A DNA stretch of 64,000 bases from Pelatocladus maniniholoensis HA4357-MV3 (GTDB lineage: Bacteria > Cyanobacteriota > Cyanobacteriia > Cyanobacteriales > Nostocaceae): contig JAHHHW010000022.1 of the NCBI GenBank assembly GCA_019359115.1, forward strand, positions 28,528 to 92,527. The letters are read 5' to 3'. Positions 1 through 9,406 of the stretch are shown here, piece by piece. How positions within the stretch are numbered: the first letter of the stretch is position 1; every line of letters starts with the position of its first letter. The notes under the pieces were generated by a model. The model saw only the letters and a list, made by a program, of their open reading frames with translations, searched no databases and had not been told where the DNA came from. The position numbers and the translations under genes were made by a program.

Positions 1-1316
1 CGAGCCAGGAATTGAAAGCGTTCCTCACTCTGACGTAATTTTTCTTCTGCTAGCTTACGTTCGGTAATATCGCTATGGGAACCTGCCATCCGGACAACAT
101 GACCTTCTTCATCCCACAGCGCTTGACCGCGATCCAAAATCCATTTATAAGTGCCGTCTTTACAGAGAATACGATATTCACTAATGTAAAAGGGAGTTTT
201 TTGATTCAAGTGGTCTTGGATAAGTTGCCTCACCCAGCCAATATCATCAGGATGTACTCTGCTTGACCATTCATCCAAATCGTTGGAAATTTCCTGTTCT
301 TCGTAACCAAGCATTTGTTTCCAGCGTGTGGAATAGAAAACTTCATTGGTTTTGACATTCCAATCCCAAATACCATCATTATTACCCCGTAAAGCTAAAT
401 GCCAACGTTGTTCACTTTCCTTGAGTGCGTCTTCAACTCTTTGGCGTTCGATCGCCGTCACCAGAACATTAGCAGTTGCTTGCAAAAAATAAATATCATC
501 TTTGCTAAAAGTGCGATGTTTTGTTGTGTGTGCGCCTAAAACACCGAAAGGACGGTCTTTACCATGAATAATCACCGACAAACCGCTAATTACTTGATGG
601 TCAATTAGCAGTTGTGGCCCTGTGAAACGGGTTTCTGTACGGAGGTCTTCTACAATGACTGGATCGTTAGAAACTAGAGTGTAACCCGCTTGAGAATTTA
701 TACCTGCGCTGACCATTGCTTGTCCTACAAGCCCTGATTGCCAACCGACTCCCGCCCGTAGCAGTAAGTTATTGCCATTTGGTAGCAGTTCCAAGACTTT
801 ACAATACTCTACCTCTAGACATTCGGCAACAAAGGTCACAGCTTGCTGCATCAGCGAAATTAAGTCTATACCAGCTAGTCCCTGTTGACTGAGTTCTGCT
901 ACTAGAATCTGCTGTTGAGTTTGTTGTCGTAGTGACTGCATCGCATGACTAGCTTCTAAAAGACGCTGCACTCGTTGATGCAGAATTGGCCATTTAATGG
1001 GCTTGGTAATAAAATCTGCTGCACCTGCTGCAAAAGCTTTTTCTATAGATTCTTGATCAGCAAGACCTGTAACTATTAATATGGGTATGCGATCGCCACC
1101 AGGAAGTGTTTTTAATTGCGCGCAGCAGCTAAACCCATCCATCCCTGACATCAAAGCATCTAGCAGCACTAATTTTGGTTGCTGTTGAGTATAGACAGCT
1201 AAGGCTTCCTCACCACAACTTGCTTCTACTACTTCATAGCCTACTGTTGCGAGCAATTTATGTAACTGCTTGCGTGCGAAATCGTCGTCATCGACAACCA
1301 AAATTAAATTTGTCAT
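1..1316 (-). CDS. Receiver-GAF-PAS signalling protein, probably a hybrid histidine kinase (3' end outside window)
   Basis: The reading frame opens with ATG at 1316 and is open to the left edge (438 codons), so the C-terminus is missing. Residues 1-118 are a CheY-like receiver with the acidic cluster D9-D12, phosphoacceptor D53, T83 and K105. About 135-290 look like a GAF domain, and about 305-425 are a PAS/PAC domain that ends in the usual SDITERK motif and a second PAS-like start (SEERFQFLA). This order is common in cyanobacterial response-regulator/sensor hybrids, which normally continue into further PAS repeats and a HisKA-HATPase module. That part, and therefore kinase activity, cannot be seen. 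Signal and target are unknown. Confidence 0.9.
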   Translation of the reverse strand, partial: MTNLILVVDDDDFARKQLHKLLATVGYEVVEASCGEEALAVYTQQQPKLVLLDALMSGMDGFSCCAQLKTLPGGDRIPILIVTGLADQESIEKAFAAGAADFITKPIKWPILHQRVQRLLEASHAMQSLRQQTQQQILVAELSQQGLAGIDLISLMQQAVTFVAECLEVEYCKVLELLPNGNNLLLRAGVGWQSGLVGQAMVSAGINSQAGYTLVSNDPVIVEDLRTETRFTGPQLLIDHQVISGLSVIIHGKDRPFGVLGAHTTKHRTFSKDDIYFLQATANVLVTAIERQRVEDALKESEQRWHLALRGNNDGIWDWNVKTNEVFYSTRWKQMLGYEEQEISNDLDEWSSRVHPDDIGWVRQLIQDHLNQKTPFYISEYRILCKDGTYKWILDRGQALWDEEGHVVRMAGSHSDITERKLAEEKLRQSEERFQFLA

Positions 1317-1924
1317 TTGTCAAGTGTCAAGAGTTCAGCGTCAAAAATCAAGTTTGGGAATAAACTTGTGACAGCACTAAACACAGTTTAAATTACTTTT
1401 TAACATCTATCCCTTCTATTTTTTGCTAGAGGGGATTTTATTGCACAAAGCGATCGCCTGAATGAATAACTAGTAACTTGGTTTAGTAATTATTATATGC
1501 CCAAAATATATCAGGCTGAGTAATATTAGGTTTTCAAAATCATTATTTAGAATGAATATATACATCTCCAGAAGGAATCAATCAAATCATTCTTAGTGAT
1601 GATGGTAAGGCTTTCTGCTTTATTGTAATAGTTTTTCCTTACCTCAAGGTTTCGCAAAAGTGTTGCATATGAGTTGTAATTGAGTATCTCATAAGCATAA
1701 TATGAGTACTAATCCAAATTGATGGGACGATACTTAAAAAATAAAGCTAGTCCTTTCAACGTAGTATGAGCCATTCTCATTTTTGGCTTAAAAGCTTGGC
1801 ATCGTTTGAATAGTTTAGACACAATTCATCTGTTTCCTATGGAACAGATAGAACAGGAGTATTTAATATTCTGTTTTGCAAATTTAATTTGACGTTTTGT
1901 TTGAACTTTAGCAGGTTATTTATC
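1317..1924. other. Intergenic region between divergent genes
   Basis: This AT-rich gap separates the leftward signalling gene from the rightward SDR gene and must hold both promoters. I see no conserved ORF, RNA gene or strong hairpin in it. One HIP1-like GCGATCGC lies near 1450. Confidence 0.5.
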
Positions 1925-2773
1925 ATGACAACTATTACGAGTAAAACAGTAATTTTGACTGGAGCATCACGCGGTTTAGGAGTACATATTGCTCATGCTC
2001 TAGCAAAAGAGAAGGCAACCATCATTGGCATTTCTCGTTCAAAATCCGGGCTGAATAAAACACGTGATGAAGTCAAAGATATAGGTGGTAAATTTATTGG
2101 TTTCACCTTTGACCTTGCAAATGTGGAAAATTTATCAGTGCTAGTACAACGTATTCAGAATACAGTCACTCCAGTTGATATTTTAATTAATAATACTGGG
2201 ATGGAAATTTATCAATCTTTTGCCAATTCTTCTCTCAAGGATCTCCAGTCAATATTAACAACTAATTTAATAGCTGCAATGGAATTAACTCGTCTGTTAT
2301 TACCAAGTATGTTAGAACAAGGTAATGGTCACATAGTTAATATTTCTTCTCTGGCTGGAAAAAAGGGAGTTCCTTACAACAGTATTTATTCAGCGAGTAA
2401 AGCTGGTTTGCTCATGTGGACTGATTCTCTGCGACAGGAATTAGTTCATAGTGGAATAAAGTTTTCAGCAATCTGTCCAGGATATATTTCTAAAACCGGA
2501 ATGACTGTTGATAGTGGCTTACCTATTCCCATGTTAGCAGGTAAATCTAAACCTGAAGAAGTAGCAAAAGCAGTAATTAGAGCTATTCAGAAAAACAAGG
2601 CAGAGGTCATTATCAACGAGAGTTTTAGCACTGAATTTTTGACCAAAGTCATGTTTGGTATTGGACAAGTTGCTCCACAATTTGTAGATACTGTGTATCG
2701 ATGGATTGCTGTAACTAAGCTTAACCAAATGCGTGCAGAAAACTTTGCTAATAATCAATATAAACGTGCATGA
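1925..2773 (+). CDS. Short-chain dehydrogenase/reductase (SDR family)
   Basis: Classical SDR of about 282 residues. The N-terminal Rossmann motif TGASRGLG binds NAD(P)H. An INNTG element follows, and the catalytic Ser and YSASK (Tyr-x3-Lys) sit near the middle. The frame is open from 1889, but the ATG at 1925 puts the nucleotide-binding motif about ten residues from the N-terminus, as is usual, so I chose it. It resembles the SDRs that reduce ketones in lipid or polyketide metabolism; the substrate cannot be read from sequence. It is the first rightward gene of a set with a FkbM methyltransferase, glycosyltransferase-like proteins and a peptide-type ABC exporter, which suggests a tailoring role. 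Confidence 0.9.
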   Translation: MTTITSKTVILTGASRGLGVHIAHALAKEKATIIGISRSKSGLNKTRDEVKDIGGKFIGFTFDLANVENLSVLVQRIQNTVTPVDILINNTGMEIYQSFANSSLKDLQSILTTNLIAAMELTRLLLPSMLEQGNGHIVNISSLAGKKGVPYNSIYSASKAGLLMWTDSLRQELVHSGIKFSAICPGYISKTGMTVDSGLPIPMLAGKSKPEEVAKAVIRAIQKNKAEVIINESFSTEFLTKVMFGIGQVAPQFVDTVYRWIAVTKLNQMRAENFANNQYKRA

Positions 2774-2925
2774 AAAATCCTCATTTTCTATGTATGTATA
2801 GCTTTAAAAGTTTGTATAAAAAGCTTTTGCAGTCTAGTGTTAATACGATAATAAGTGAACTCACCAATCTAGAAAAGTTGGTCTGAGCAAAATATTTTGT
2901 CAATCATTAAAATGGAGAAAATTCA

Positions 2926-3639
2926 ATGATTAATAAACTTTTCAGTTCTTCAAAGTTCATGATTCCTTTTTTAATGGAGTTAGAATATATGAAAAATGAA
3001 GTTTTTCGATTAAGAGACAACGAATGTAAATACACTAAATTTCATTCCCAATTTGGAGAAGACAGATATATTTTTGAAAAACTAAATTCGTCGCGCCAAG
3101 GGGTATTCGTCGATGTTGGGGCTGGACATCCAAGTTATCTCTCTAATACTTATTTTTTTGAAAAAAATGGTTGGAATGGAATTTGTATTGATGCTGACAT
3201 TAATCAAATCGAATTACTTAAAAAAGACAGGTCAAATGTAGAGTGGGCTGCTATCTCGCCGATAGAAGGAGAAATAGAATTCTTCCAGGCTTCTTCTCCT
3301 GAGTATTCTAGTACTGTACCAAAAGAAGAGTATAAAGAACCAAACCAGATTCAATTCAAAGATACTGTACGAGTACCTTCTTTCAAACTTGAAACTATTT
3401 TGGAAAAACATAAAATTGGCGCCATTGATATTTTAGATTTAGATGTTGAGGGAACTGAATTAGAAGTTTGGTCAACTTTAGATTATGAAAAGCATAAGCC
3501 TAAAATTGTTATAATTGAGTACTACACATATGGTTTAGCTGATAATTCAGAAACCATAAAAACTTTCTTTTCAAAACTTCCCTACAAACTTGTTCATACA
3601 ACCCCTACAAACTTTATTTTTGTTAATTATTCTGCGTAA
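2926..3639 (+). CDS. FkbM family SAM-dependent methyltransferase
   Basis: A protein of 237 residues with the FkbM/Methyltransf_21 signature. HSQFGEDRYIFE leads into the SAM-binding strand VFVDVGAGHPSYLSNT, then an acidic residue in GICIDAD, and a late LDLDVEGTE motif followed by KPKIVIIEYY. FkbM-type enzymes O-methylate sugars or polyketide hydroxyls and are frequent in cyanobacterial exopolysaccharide and natural-product loci. Start at ATG 2926, preceded by a GGAG-containing stretch. Its neighbours (SDR, glycosyltransferase-like genes, SyrD-type exporter) fit methylation of a glycan or glycosylated metabolite. The acceptor is unknown. Confidence 0.85.
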   Translation: MINKLFSSSKFMIPFLMELEYMKNEVFRLRDNECKYTKFHSQFGEDRYIFEKLNSSRQGVFVDVGAGHPSYLSNTYFFEKNGWNGICIDADINQIELLKKDRSNVEWAAISPIEGEIEFFQASSPEYSSTVPKEEYKEPNQIQFKDTVRVPSFKLETILEKHKIGAIDILDLDVEGTELEVWSTLDYEKHKPKIVIIEYYTYGLADNSETIKTFFSKLPYKLVHTTPTNFIFVNYSA

Positions 3640-3924
3640 GTATCTACAAGTTTTAGATGATGAAGTGCATCGAAGACATTAATATTTCAACCAAGTAATA
3701 CCAATTCTCTGTGAAGCTGCACAGTATTTGACCCCTCCCAACCTCCCCTTAGTAAGGTGAGGTGCCGCAGGCGGTGGGGTTCTTTCTATGCGTCTTCATA
3801 TAGAAATGATCTAAGAATCGAACCAATGCAAAACTACCATTAAATAGGTAGAAATAGCAATTTTGCCTACTTTTGATAATTACTTTCTCAAGATAAAAAA
3901 TAGATAAGGTATAAGGTATTTGTG

Positions 3925-4830
3925 ATGACACAAATAGCAAAAAACACAGCAATTTTCAACCAAAAAGAAATTACGCTTTTTACTGTACCTAAAGCATTTA
4001 AAGGACATATTGGTCTCATTCAAAAGAATGCAATAAAGAGTTGGACATTACTTAACCCTCGTCCACAGATCCTCTTATTTGGTAAAGAAGAAGGTATTGA
4101 GGAAATTTCTCATCACCTTGGTGTAATCCACATACCCAATATTCAATTCAATGATTATGGTACACCATTGTTAGATGGAATATTTCGCCAGGCTCAAGAG
4201 CTTGCTAAAGGTTCTATTTTGAGTTACGTAAATAGTGACATTATTCTGTTAAATGATTTCTTAGTCGCTGTGAATAAATTGCAAGTCGCATCTTTCCATT
4301 CTTTTTTGATGATTGGACAGCGTACTGATGTGAATATTACAGAACCATTAGACTTTGATGCACTTGATTGGGACATTAAGCTTCACAACTTTGCTGTGAA
4401 ACAAGGGACATTAGCATCAATTGTGTGTATGGATTATTTTGTCTTTCCCAAGCCACTCTATGCCGAAATTCCGTCTTTTGCTGTAGGGCGGGGTCATTGG
4501 GATCATTGGATAACTTACTATGCACGTAAATTGGAAATTCCCATTGTAGATACCACAGATGTGGTTACAGCTATACACCAGAATCATAACTATACTCACT
4601 TATCAGGTGGCCGGAGCGCAGCTTATATTACAGGTGAAGAAGCTAAACAAAATGCCAAGTTAGCCGGAGATGTGCATGTGGCTAATGGATCTGTTGCAAC
4701 CTGGAAACTCACACCTTTGGGACTCAAAAAGCGTAACTCATTATCTAATTTTCTCTCATTTATGGTTGATATGCCTCGTTACGCCAAGTTAATTAAAGAG
4801 CTTAATCCTAATACGAAATCTAGGGTGTAA
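3925..4830 (+). CDS. Putative glycosyltransferase-like protein
   Basis: A protein of about 301 residues. The frame opens with GTG at 3922 directly followed by ATG at 3925; I use the ATG. The N-terminal half has a GT-A-like pattern of alternating strands and helices, including NPRPQILLFG, then SYVNSDIIL, which could serve as the DxD-like metal/nucleotide-sugar site. A conserved-looking GRGHWDHW stretch lies in the acceptor half. No signal peptide or membrane helix is evident, so it is probably cytoplasmic. Assignment rests on these motifs and on the surrounding methyltransferase, exporter and second GT-like gene. I do not recognise a precise subfamily. Confidence 0.55.
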   Translation: MTQIAKNTAIFNQKEITLFTVPKAFKGHIGLIQKNAIKSWTLLNPRPQILLFGKEEGIEEISHHLGVIHIPNIQFNDYGTPLLDGIFRQAQELAKGSILSYVNSDIILLNDFLVAVNKLQVASFHSFLMIGQRTDVNITEPLDFDALDWDIKLHNFAVKQGTLASIVCMDYFVFPKPLYAEIPSFAVGRGHWDHWITYYARKLEIPIVDTTDVVTAIHQNHNYTHLSGGRSAAYITGEEAKQNAKLAGDVHVANGSVATWKLTPLGLKKRNSLSNFLSFMVDMPRYAKLIKELNPNTKSRV

Positions 4831-5022
4831 CCCCCAAAAAATATTTGTGCAGTGCGATCGCCTAGAACTTAAGCAATCATTCTTGATATCTGCGTGATTT
4901 GATGATTTTGAAATTTGCATCAACAGTAATCATTGAAAACTAGCATTTCTCGTTTTTTTAACTTAATTACCCAATGTCGTTTGCTCTAAATATTCAAATC
5001 CTTTGACTATTGAGGATGAGCA

Positions 5023-6663
5023 ATGAACCTTTTGCGCCTTCTTTTACGTACTTCCGCTCTTTTCCTCAGCCTTGCTGTGTTGGCTGGTATTCTTAGTGGT
5101 GGTTGTGCTGCTGGTCTGATTGCTCTAATTAATGTCACATTGAGCCAAAATCAACCATCGACTACTACATTAGTTTGGAGCTTTGTTGCTCTGTGTTTAA
5201 TACGACTAATTGCTAATTTAGTTTCTCAAGTTTTGCTCATTAATCTTTCAGAAAAAGCTATTTTCGACCTACGGATGCTGATAAGCCGTCGTATACTTGC
5301 TTCTCCCTTACGTCAGTTAGAACAAATTGGTGCTTATCGTCTTTTAGCTACCCTGACTGAAGATATCGGAACAATTTCTGGCGCAGTTTTAATTATTCCT
5401 TTCTTCTGTATCAATATTGCCATTGTGATTGCCTGCTTAATTTATTTGGGTTGGCTGTCTACTACTGTATTTGTTATCGGTCTTTGCTTCCTATTCGTAG
5501 GAATATTCAGCTATTTACTACCAATGATCAAAGCGATGTCTTTGCTGAAATTGGCTCGCGAACAGGAATATCAATTATTTAACCATTTCTGTGCGATAAC
5601 TCAAGGCACAAAGGAACTCAAGCTGCACCGTGAGCGACGCCTATCATTTCTCAGAGAAGACCTTCGTCATGCTGCTCTATCATCCCGCCAACATAATCTT
5701 GTTGGAATGAGTGTTTTTGCAGCTGCTGGTAGTTGGGGACAAATTCTCTTTTTTGTCGCTATCGGTTTGCTTTTATTCGTCCTACCTTCCCTAACAAAAA
5801 TTCATCCCACAATTCTGTTTGCCTATGCCCTAACTATCATCTATATGATGTCACCTTTGGAACACATCATGGGTATGTTACCCAATATAACTAGAGTCTT
5901 AGTGGCATTAAAAAAAGTTGAGTCTCTGGGTCTTTCATTACCTAACTGCTCAAACGAAACTATTTCTGAACAAGTACTTAATTCAGAAAATTTTTGGCAG
6001 TCTCTAGAACTGATGAATGTTACCCATACTTATTACCAGGAGCGAGAGGAAACAAATTTTATTCTTGGTCCCATTAACTTAAAATTCCATCCAGGAGAAT
6101 TAATTTTTATCGTAGGAGGTAATGGTAGTGGTAAGTCTACCCTCGCTAAATTAATTTCTGGTCTTTATGTTCCTGAAACTGGAGAAATTTATCTAGATGG
6201 GAAGCTCATCGATAATCACAATAGAGAGTGGTATCGTCAGCAATTCTCTGTAATATTTTCTGATTTTTATCTTTTTGAGCGTTTACTAGGTTTAGAAAGT
6301 AGCAACTTAGATGCTCAAGCTCAAAACTATCTTATCCAACTACAACTTGACCATAAAGTTAAGGTCAAAGATGGCGTCTTTTCTACAACAAATCTTTCTC
6401 AGGGACAGCGTAAGCGTCTTGCTCTACTAACTACATACCTAGAAGATCGTCCTATTTATATGTTTGATGAATGGGCTTCAGATCAAGATCCTATCTTTAA
6501 GGAAATATTCTACACACAACTTCTACCAGAACTAAAAAGTAGAGGCAAAACTGTACTCGTTATCAGCCACGATGACCGATATTTTCACATTGCAGATCGG
6601 ATTGTGAAGCTGGAATACGGCAAAGTGAAATACGACAAAAATTCTCAGTTATTTAATATTTGA
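5023..6663 (+). CDS. Cyclic-peptide-type ABC exporter (SyrD/PvdE/YojI family), fused membrane and ATPase domains
   Basis: A half-transporter of 546 residues. About 1-300 carry roughly six membrane helices; about 330-546 are the ATPase, with Walker A (GGNGSGKST), the ABC signature LSQGQRKR and Walker B (PIYMFDEWASDQDP). The FDEWASDQDP form, without the usual LDEPTS, is characteristic of the SyrD/PvdE cyclic-peptide exporters, as is the length near 550. It would dimerise in the inner membrane and export a peptide or siderophore-like product. No peptide synthetase lies in the window, so the cargo gene is elsewhere, or the cargo is a product of the neighbouring tailoring genes. Confidence 0.9.
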   Translation: MNLLRLLLRTSALFLSLAVLAGILSGGCAAGLIALINVTLSQNQPSTTTLVWSFVALCLIRLIANLVSQVLLINLSEKAIFDLRMLISRRILASPLRQLEQIGAYRLLATLTEDIGTISGAVLIIPFFCINIAIVIACLIYLGWLSTTVFVIGLCFLFVGIFSYLLPMIKAMSLLKLAREQEYQLFNHFCAITQGTKELKLHRERRLSFLREDLRHAALSSRQHNLVGMSVFAAAGSWGQILFFVAIGLLLFVLPSLTKIHPTILFAYALTIIYMMSPLEHIMGMLPNITRVLVALKKVESLGLSLPNCSNETISEQVLNSENFWQSLELMNVTHTYYQEREETNFILGPINLKFHPGELIFIVGGNGSGKSTLAKLISGLYVPETGEIYLDGKLIDNHNREWYRQQFSVIFSDFYLFERLLGLESSNLDAQAQNYLIQLQLDHKVKVKDGVFSTTNLSQGQRKRLALLTTYLEDRPIYMFDEWASDQDPIFKEIFYTQLLPELKSRGKTVLVISHDDRYFHIADRIVKLEYGKVKYDKNSQLFNI

Positions 6664-6805
6664 CCAATAATTTCGAGCAGGGTACAGAGCAAGCTGATTT
6701 ATCTGTAAAGCAAATCCACACATCCTCAAGCCCTCGGATAAATCCTGAGGTCAACCTAAAATCCAAAATCCTGTTAGAGGATGAACTAATAAGGAGTATC
6801 AAACA

Positions 6806-8176
6806 ATGATTTTTACTAATATTAAGCAAGTAGTTACATCTAGTTTATTAACTAATCATTTAGAAGAAAAAGTTTCATTACGTGAAAAACAAAATAGAAG
6901 ATTGAGAGCAGATGTAGAGAGTGTTTTGTCTTGCAGAGAATGGATTAAGACCATAAGTAATAATACTTTTGACAGCACAAGAATACTGGGAGTTGTCGCT
7001 GCGGGCAAAGGAGCCGAAAATTATTTACCATATACTATCCCCAAACTTATTACACAAATCTCTGAAATTGGGATGATGGCTGATATAGTTATCGGTCTGA
7101 ATAATGGCTTTGAATGTCATTCTGTTATTGAACGCTTTAGTTTTATTTCCCATGTTCAAGTCATTCATCTATATACAGACGACAAGTTAGGAAACAATAT
7201 TCCAGCCAAAATTTTTAATAATATAAAGTGTGAAGGAGAACCTTATTACTTAAGTAATATCGATTACCAAAATTCTCAGCATAGGATATTTTTTGTCCAT
7301 CAAAAAGAAGGAGAACATACAGCAGGTAAAATCCGAGTTTTGGGAGACATATATGGTTCTTTACTACTCAGGAGTATAGAGAATGGATGGATTTCTCCTG
7401 CAATTTTAGTTGCTTTTGATGCTGAATCTCAGTTTTTAGTGGAGCAAAATAATGCATTTATAGATCCAGAATCTAATGGTTTGATGTTAATGGTAAATAA
7501 ATTTAAGAATGAACCCGAAATAGATATTCTTGGTACAAGAAACAAATTTGCTGTTTACCAAAAAAGTATAGTAGATGGAATGAAAGTTCTTTTGCCTAAC
7601 TTTAGTGAGGAAATTCCTCCTCTGCAATTTTTTTTAGATGCTGTTCATGGTAGATACATTGGCTACCAATGGATGCCAGGAGGAGGTACACTAGGAAAGA
7701 CTGATGTGCTTATTAGCTTATTAGTGATAATTTCTCAAAGATATCCGGGTACAAGAAGTGAAGATTCTCATCTTACTATTCTAGCTAAACACACAGGCTT
7801 TATAGGCAAAATCTTCTTAGATGTTGTTTCTATAAACAGAACTCCTAGTTTTACCGATATGACAATTGGTGAGAAACAAAAAAATGCTTGGATTGAACAA
7901 ATATTTAGATGGACTACTGGTTATCAAGGATTGAAATTATGCTATGGAGTCCATAATATTAAATCTATAATATCTAATAACATACCTTTGTCTATTTTCA
8001 CAGAACCAGTTAAATTTTTGAAAATATTGAAAGGGAGAGATAAAATGAATATAAAAATAGTATTTAAAAAAGTAAAAACTTTAGTAATTGCCTTTTTGAC
8101 TTCTCAAAACATCAAGAAGAAAAGTTTGGAGAAGCCTGATATATTACAAGGAAGTAAAACAAAAGCTAGTTGGTAA
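6806..8176 (+). CDS. Putative family-2-like glycosyltransferase
   Basis: A protein of 456 residues. After a charged N-terminus it shows a GT-A-like start (LGVVAAGKGAENYLPYTIPKL), a possible metal-binding AFDAES, a GGGTLGKTD segment, an acidic SEDSH and a QIFRW element, in the order of DxD, ED and Q-x-x-RW motifs of processive GT2 enzymes. These matches are by eye and incomplete. The C-terminal tail is basic and hydrophobic and could be membrane associated. The gene follows the exporter by 142 bp on the same strand, with AAGGAG before the ATG. A role in making a surface glycan or glycosylated metabolite is inferred from context only. Confidence 0.5.
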   Translation: MIFTNIKQVVTSSLLTNHLEEKVSLREKQNRRLRADVESVLSCREWIKTISNNTFDSTRILGVVAAGKGAENYLPYTIPKLITQISEIGMMADIVIGLNNGFECHSVIERFSFISHVQVIHLYTDDKLGNNIPAKIFNNIKCEGEPYYLSNIDYQNSQHRIFFVHQKEGEHTAGKIRVLGDIYGSLLLRSIENGWISPAILVAFDAESQFLVEQNNAFIDPESNGLMLMVNKFKNEPEIDILGTRNKFAVYQKSIVDGMKVLLPNFSEEIPPLQFFLDAVHGRYIGYQWMPGGGTLGKTDVLISLLVIISQRYPGTRSEDSHLTILAKHTGFIGKIFLDVVSINRTPSFTDMTIGEKQKNAWIEQIFRWTTGYQGLKLCYGVHNIKSIISNNIPLSIFTEPVKFLKILKGRDKMNIKIVFKKVKTLVIAFLTSQNIKKKSLEKPDILQGSKTKASW

Positions 8177-8216
8177 AACAGAACATTAGTATCATAAAGA
8201 GTAACTATTGCTTTAA

Positions 8217-8250
8217 GTTTGTAGTGAGGACTCAAGTCCTCACTACAAAC
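8217..8250. repeat. Perfect 16-bp inverted repeat (dispersed palindrome)
   Basis: Two perfect 16-base arms (GTTTGTAGTGAGGACT and its complement) are separated by two bases. A related palindrome lies at 25896-25921, with the same GTAGT outer arm and a different core. It may act as a bidirectional terminator between the convergent glycosyltransferase-like gene and the Uma2 remnant. Confidence 0.8.
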
Positions 8251-8266
8251 AAAAAAATGAGATAAT

Positions 8267-8443
8267 TCAAGCTGTTAACACCTGCTCTGCTGTTAGTGAC
8301 AATTCTGGGTCAGCAACATCATCATGATTTCTAGTTGAACGTACTTCTATAATTTCCTCATTCACTAATTCATAAAAACCTTCTTCTGGATAATTGTCTA
8401 GAAATTGATCGAAGGTAAGTTTTTGTTTGGTGCTTGTTGTCAT
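8267..8443 (-). pseudogene. Uma2 (DUF820) family remnant with internal deletion
   Basis: This 58-residue frame begins MTTSTKQKLTFDQFLDNYPE and continues with YELVNEEIIEV, which matches the N-terminus of Uma2-family proteins; compare the full-length copy at 44747-45373 (VTFDEFVTWYPE...YELYDGVIIEM). It then jumps to DPELSLTAEQVL, the typical Uma2 C-terminus. The central PD-(D/E)xK-like nuclease core, normally about 130 residues, is gone, yet the frame is kept. It is therefore very likely a non-functional remnant of internal deletion. It lies 4 bp after the permease gene on the same strand. Confidence 0.75.
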
Positions 8444-8447
8444 AGAT

Positions 8448-9398
8448 TTAAACCTTTTGAATAAATCTTTTTCCTAGCAAACCCTGTGGTCTAACTAAGA
8501 GCATAATAAACAAAATACCAAAAGCAACGGCATCTTTGTAGCCAGAGAATTCGCCTGGAACAAATGCTTCCACCAATCCAATAACCAAACCTCCTAACAC
8601 TGCACCAGGAATACTACCTAAACCACCCAAGACAATTACTGCTAAACCCCGTAACCCAAAACCTATGCCAAAATAAGGCCCAGCAATGCTAACACTGGAA
8701 GCGACTAAAGTTCCCGCCACTCCTGCTAAAAAACTGCTGATAAAAAACGTCAGGATAATAAAGCGATCGCAGTTAATTCCTAATAAACTGGCTGTTGTTG
8801 CATCTTCTGCGATCGCCTGCATCGCCTTACCGTATTTTGTGTGACTAATAAAATAAGTCAAAATGGCAACAAATACCATAGAAACAACAAAAATCACTAC
8901 CTGCACAGTGCGGATTGGAATTGGATTGGTTTGGGAACCAAAATTAATTGCAGGTGGCAAATTACCATAAGTATTTCCTGGGTAAGTGTAACTTTCTGCA
9001 CCCACTAAATATTGAATTAAATTGACAATTACCACTGCTACACCCAAGCTAGAAACCACTGTTAGCAAAGGATCGGAACCCCGTTGACGCAAGGGTAAAA
9101 AAGCAATTCGTTCTACCGCTACTCCGACTAATCCTGCCAAAATACTCCCCAAAATTAAAGCTAAAGCAAAAGGTAATTGCACAGGTAAAGCTACATTTGC
9201 CAATAAACCATTAAATCCAAATCTCCCACCAATCAGTGCATAGGTAAAATATGCACCCAAGGTAAAAATAGCACCATGAGCTAAATTAATGATGCCCAAA
9301 ATTGAGTAAACTAGGGTATATCCTAAAGCAAAAATAGCGTAGACGCTACCAATAGATAACCCATTTAAAAACTGCTGCAAAAATAGAGATATATCCAT
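8448..9398 (-). CDS. Branched-chain/neutral amino acid ABC transporter permease (LivH type)
   Basis: An integral membrane protein of 316 residues with about eight hydrophobic segments. The N-terminus (GLSIGSVYAIFALGYTLVYS, then INLAHGAIFTLGAY) is diagnostic of LivH-type permeases; at the C-terminus GGLGSIPGAVLGGLVIG is the typical cytoplasmic loop. It is too short for the urea permease UrtB. The binding-protein gene ends 8 bp upstream on the same strand, so the two are co-transcribed. In cyanobacteria this family includes the NatD-type permease of the N-I neutral amino acid system, whose subunits are often scattered. No LivM, LivG or LivF partner is present here. Confidence 0.92.
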   Translation of the reverse strand: MDISLFLQQFLNGLSIGSVYAIFALGYTLVYSILGIINLAHGAIFTLGAYFTYALIGGRFGFNGLLANVALPVQLPFALALILGSILAGLVGVAVERIAFLPLRQRGSDPLLTVVSSLGVAVVIVNLIQYLVGAESYTYPGNTYGNLPPAINFGSQTNPIPIRTVQVVIFVVSMVFVAILTYFISHTKYGKAMQAIAEDATTASLLGINCDRFIILTFFISSFLAGVAGTLVASSVSIAGPYFGIGFGLRGLAVIVLGGLGSIPGAVLGGLVIGLVEAFVPGEFSGYKDAVAFGILFIMLLVRPQGLLGKRFIQKV

Positions 9399-9406
9399 AA
9401 TTGCAA

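Noticed and set aside
2770..2886. A 38-codon frame starting in an ATGA overlap with the SDR stop
   Set aside because: The overlap looks like translational coupling, but the peptide has no recognisable family and the sequence is ordinary AT-rich spacer.
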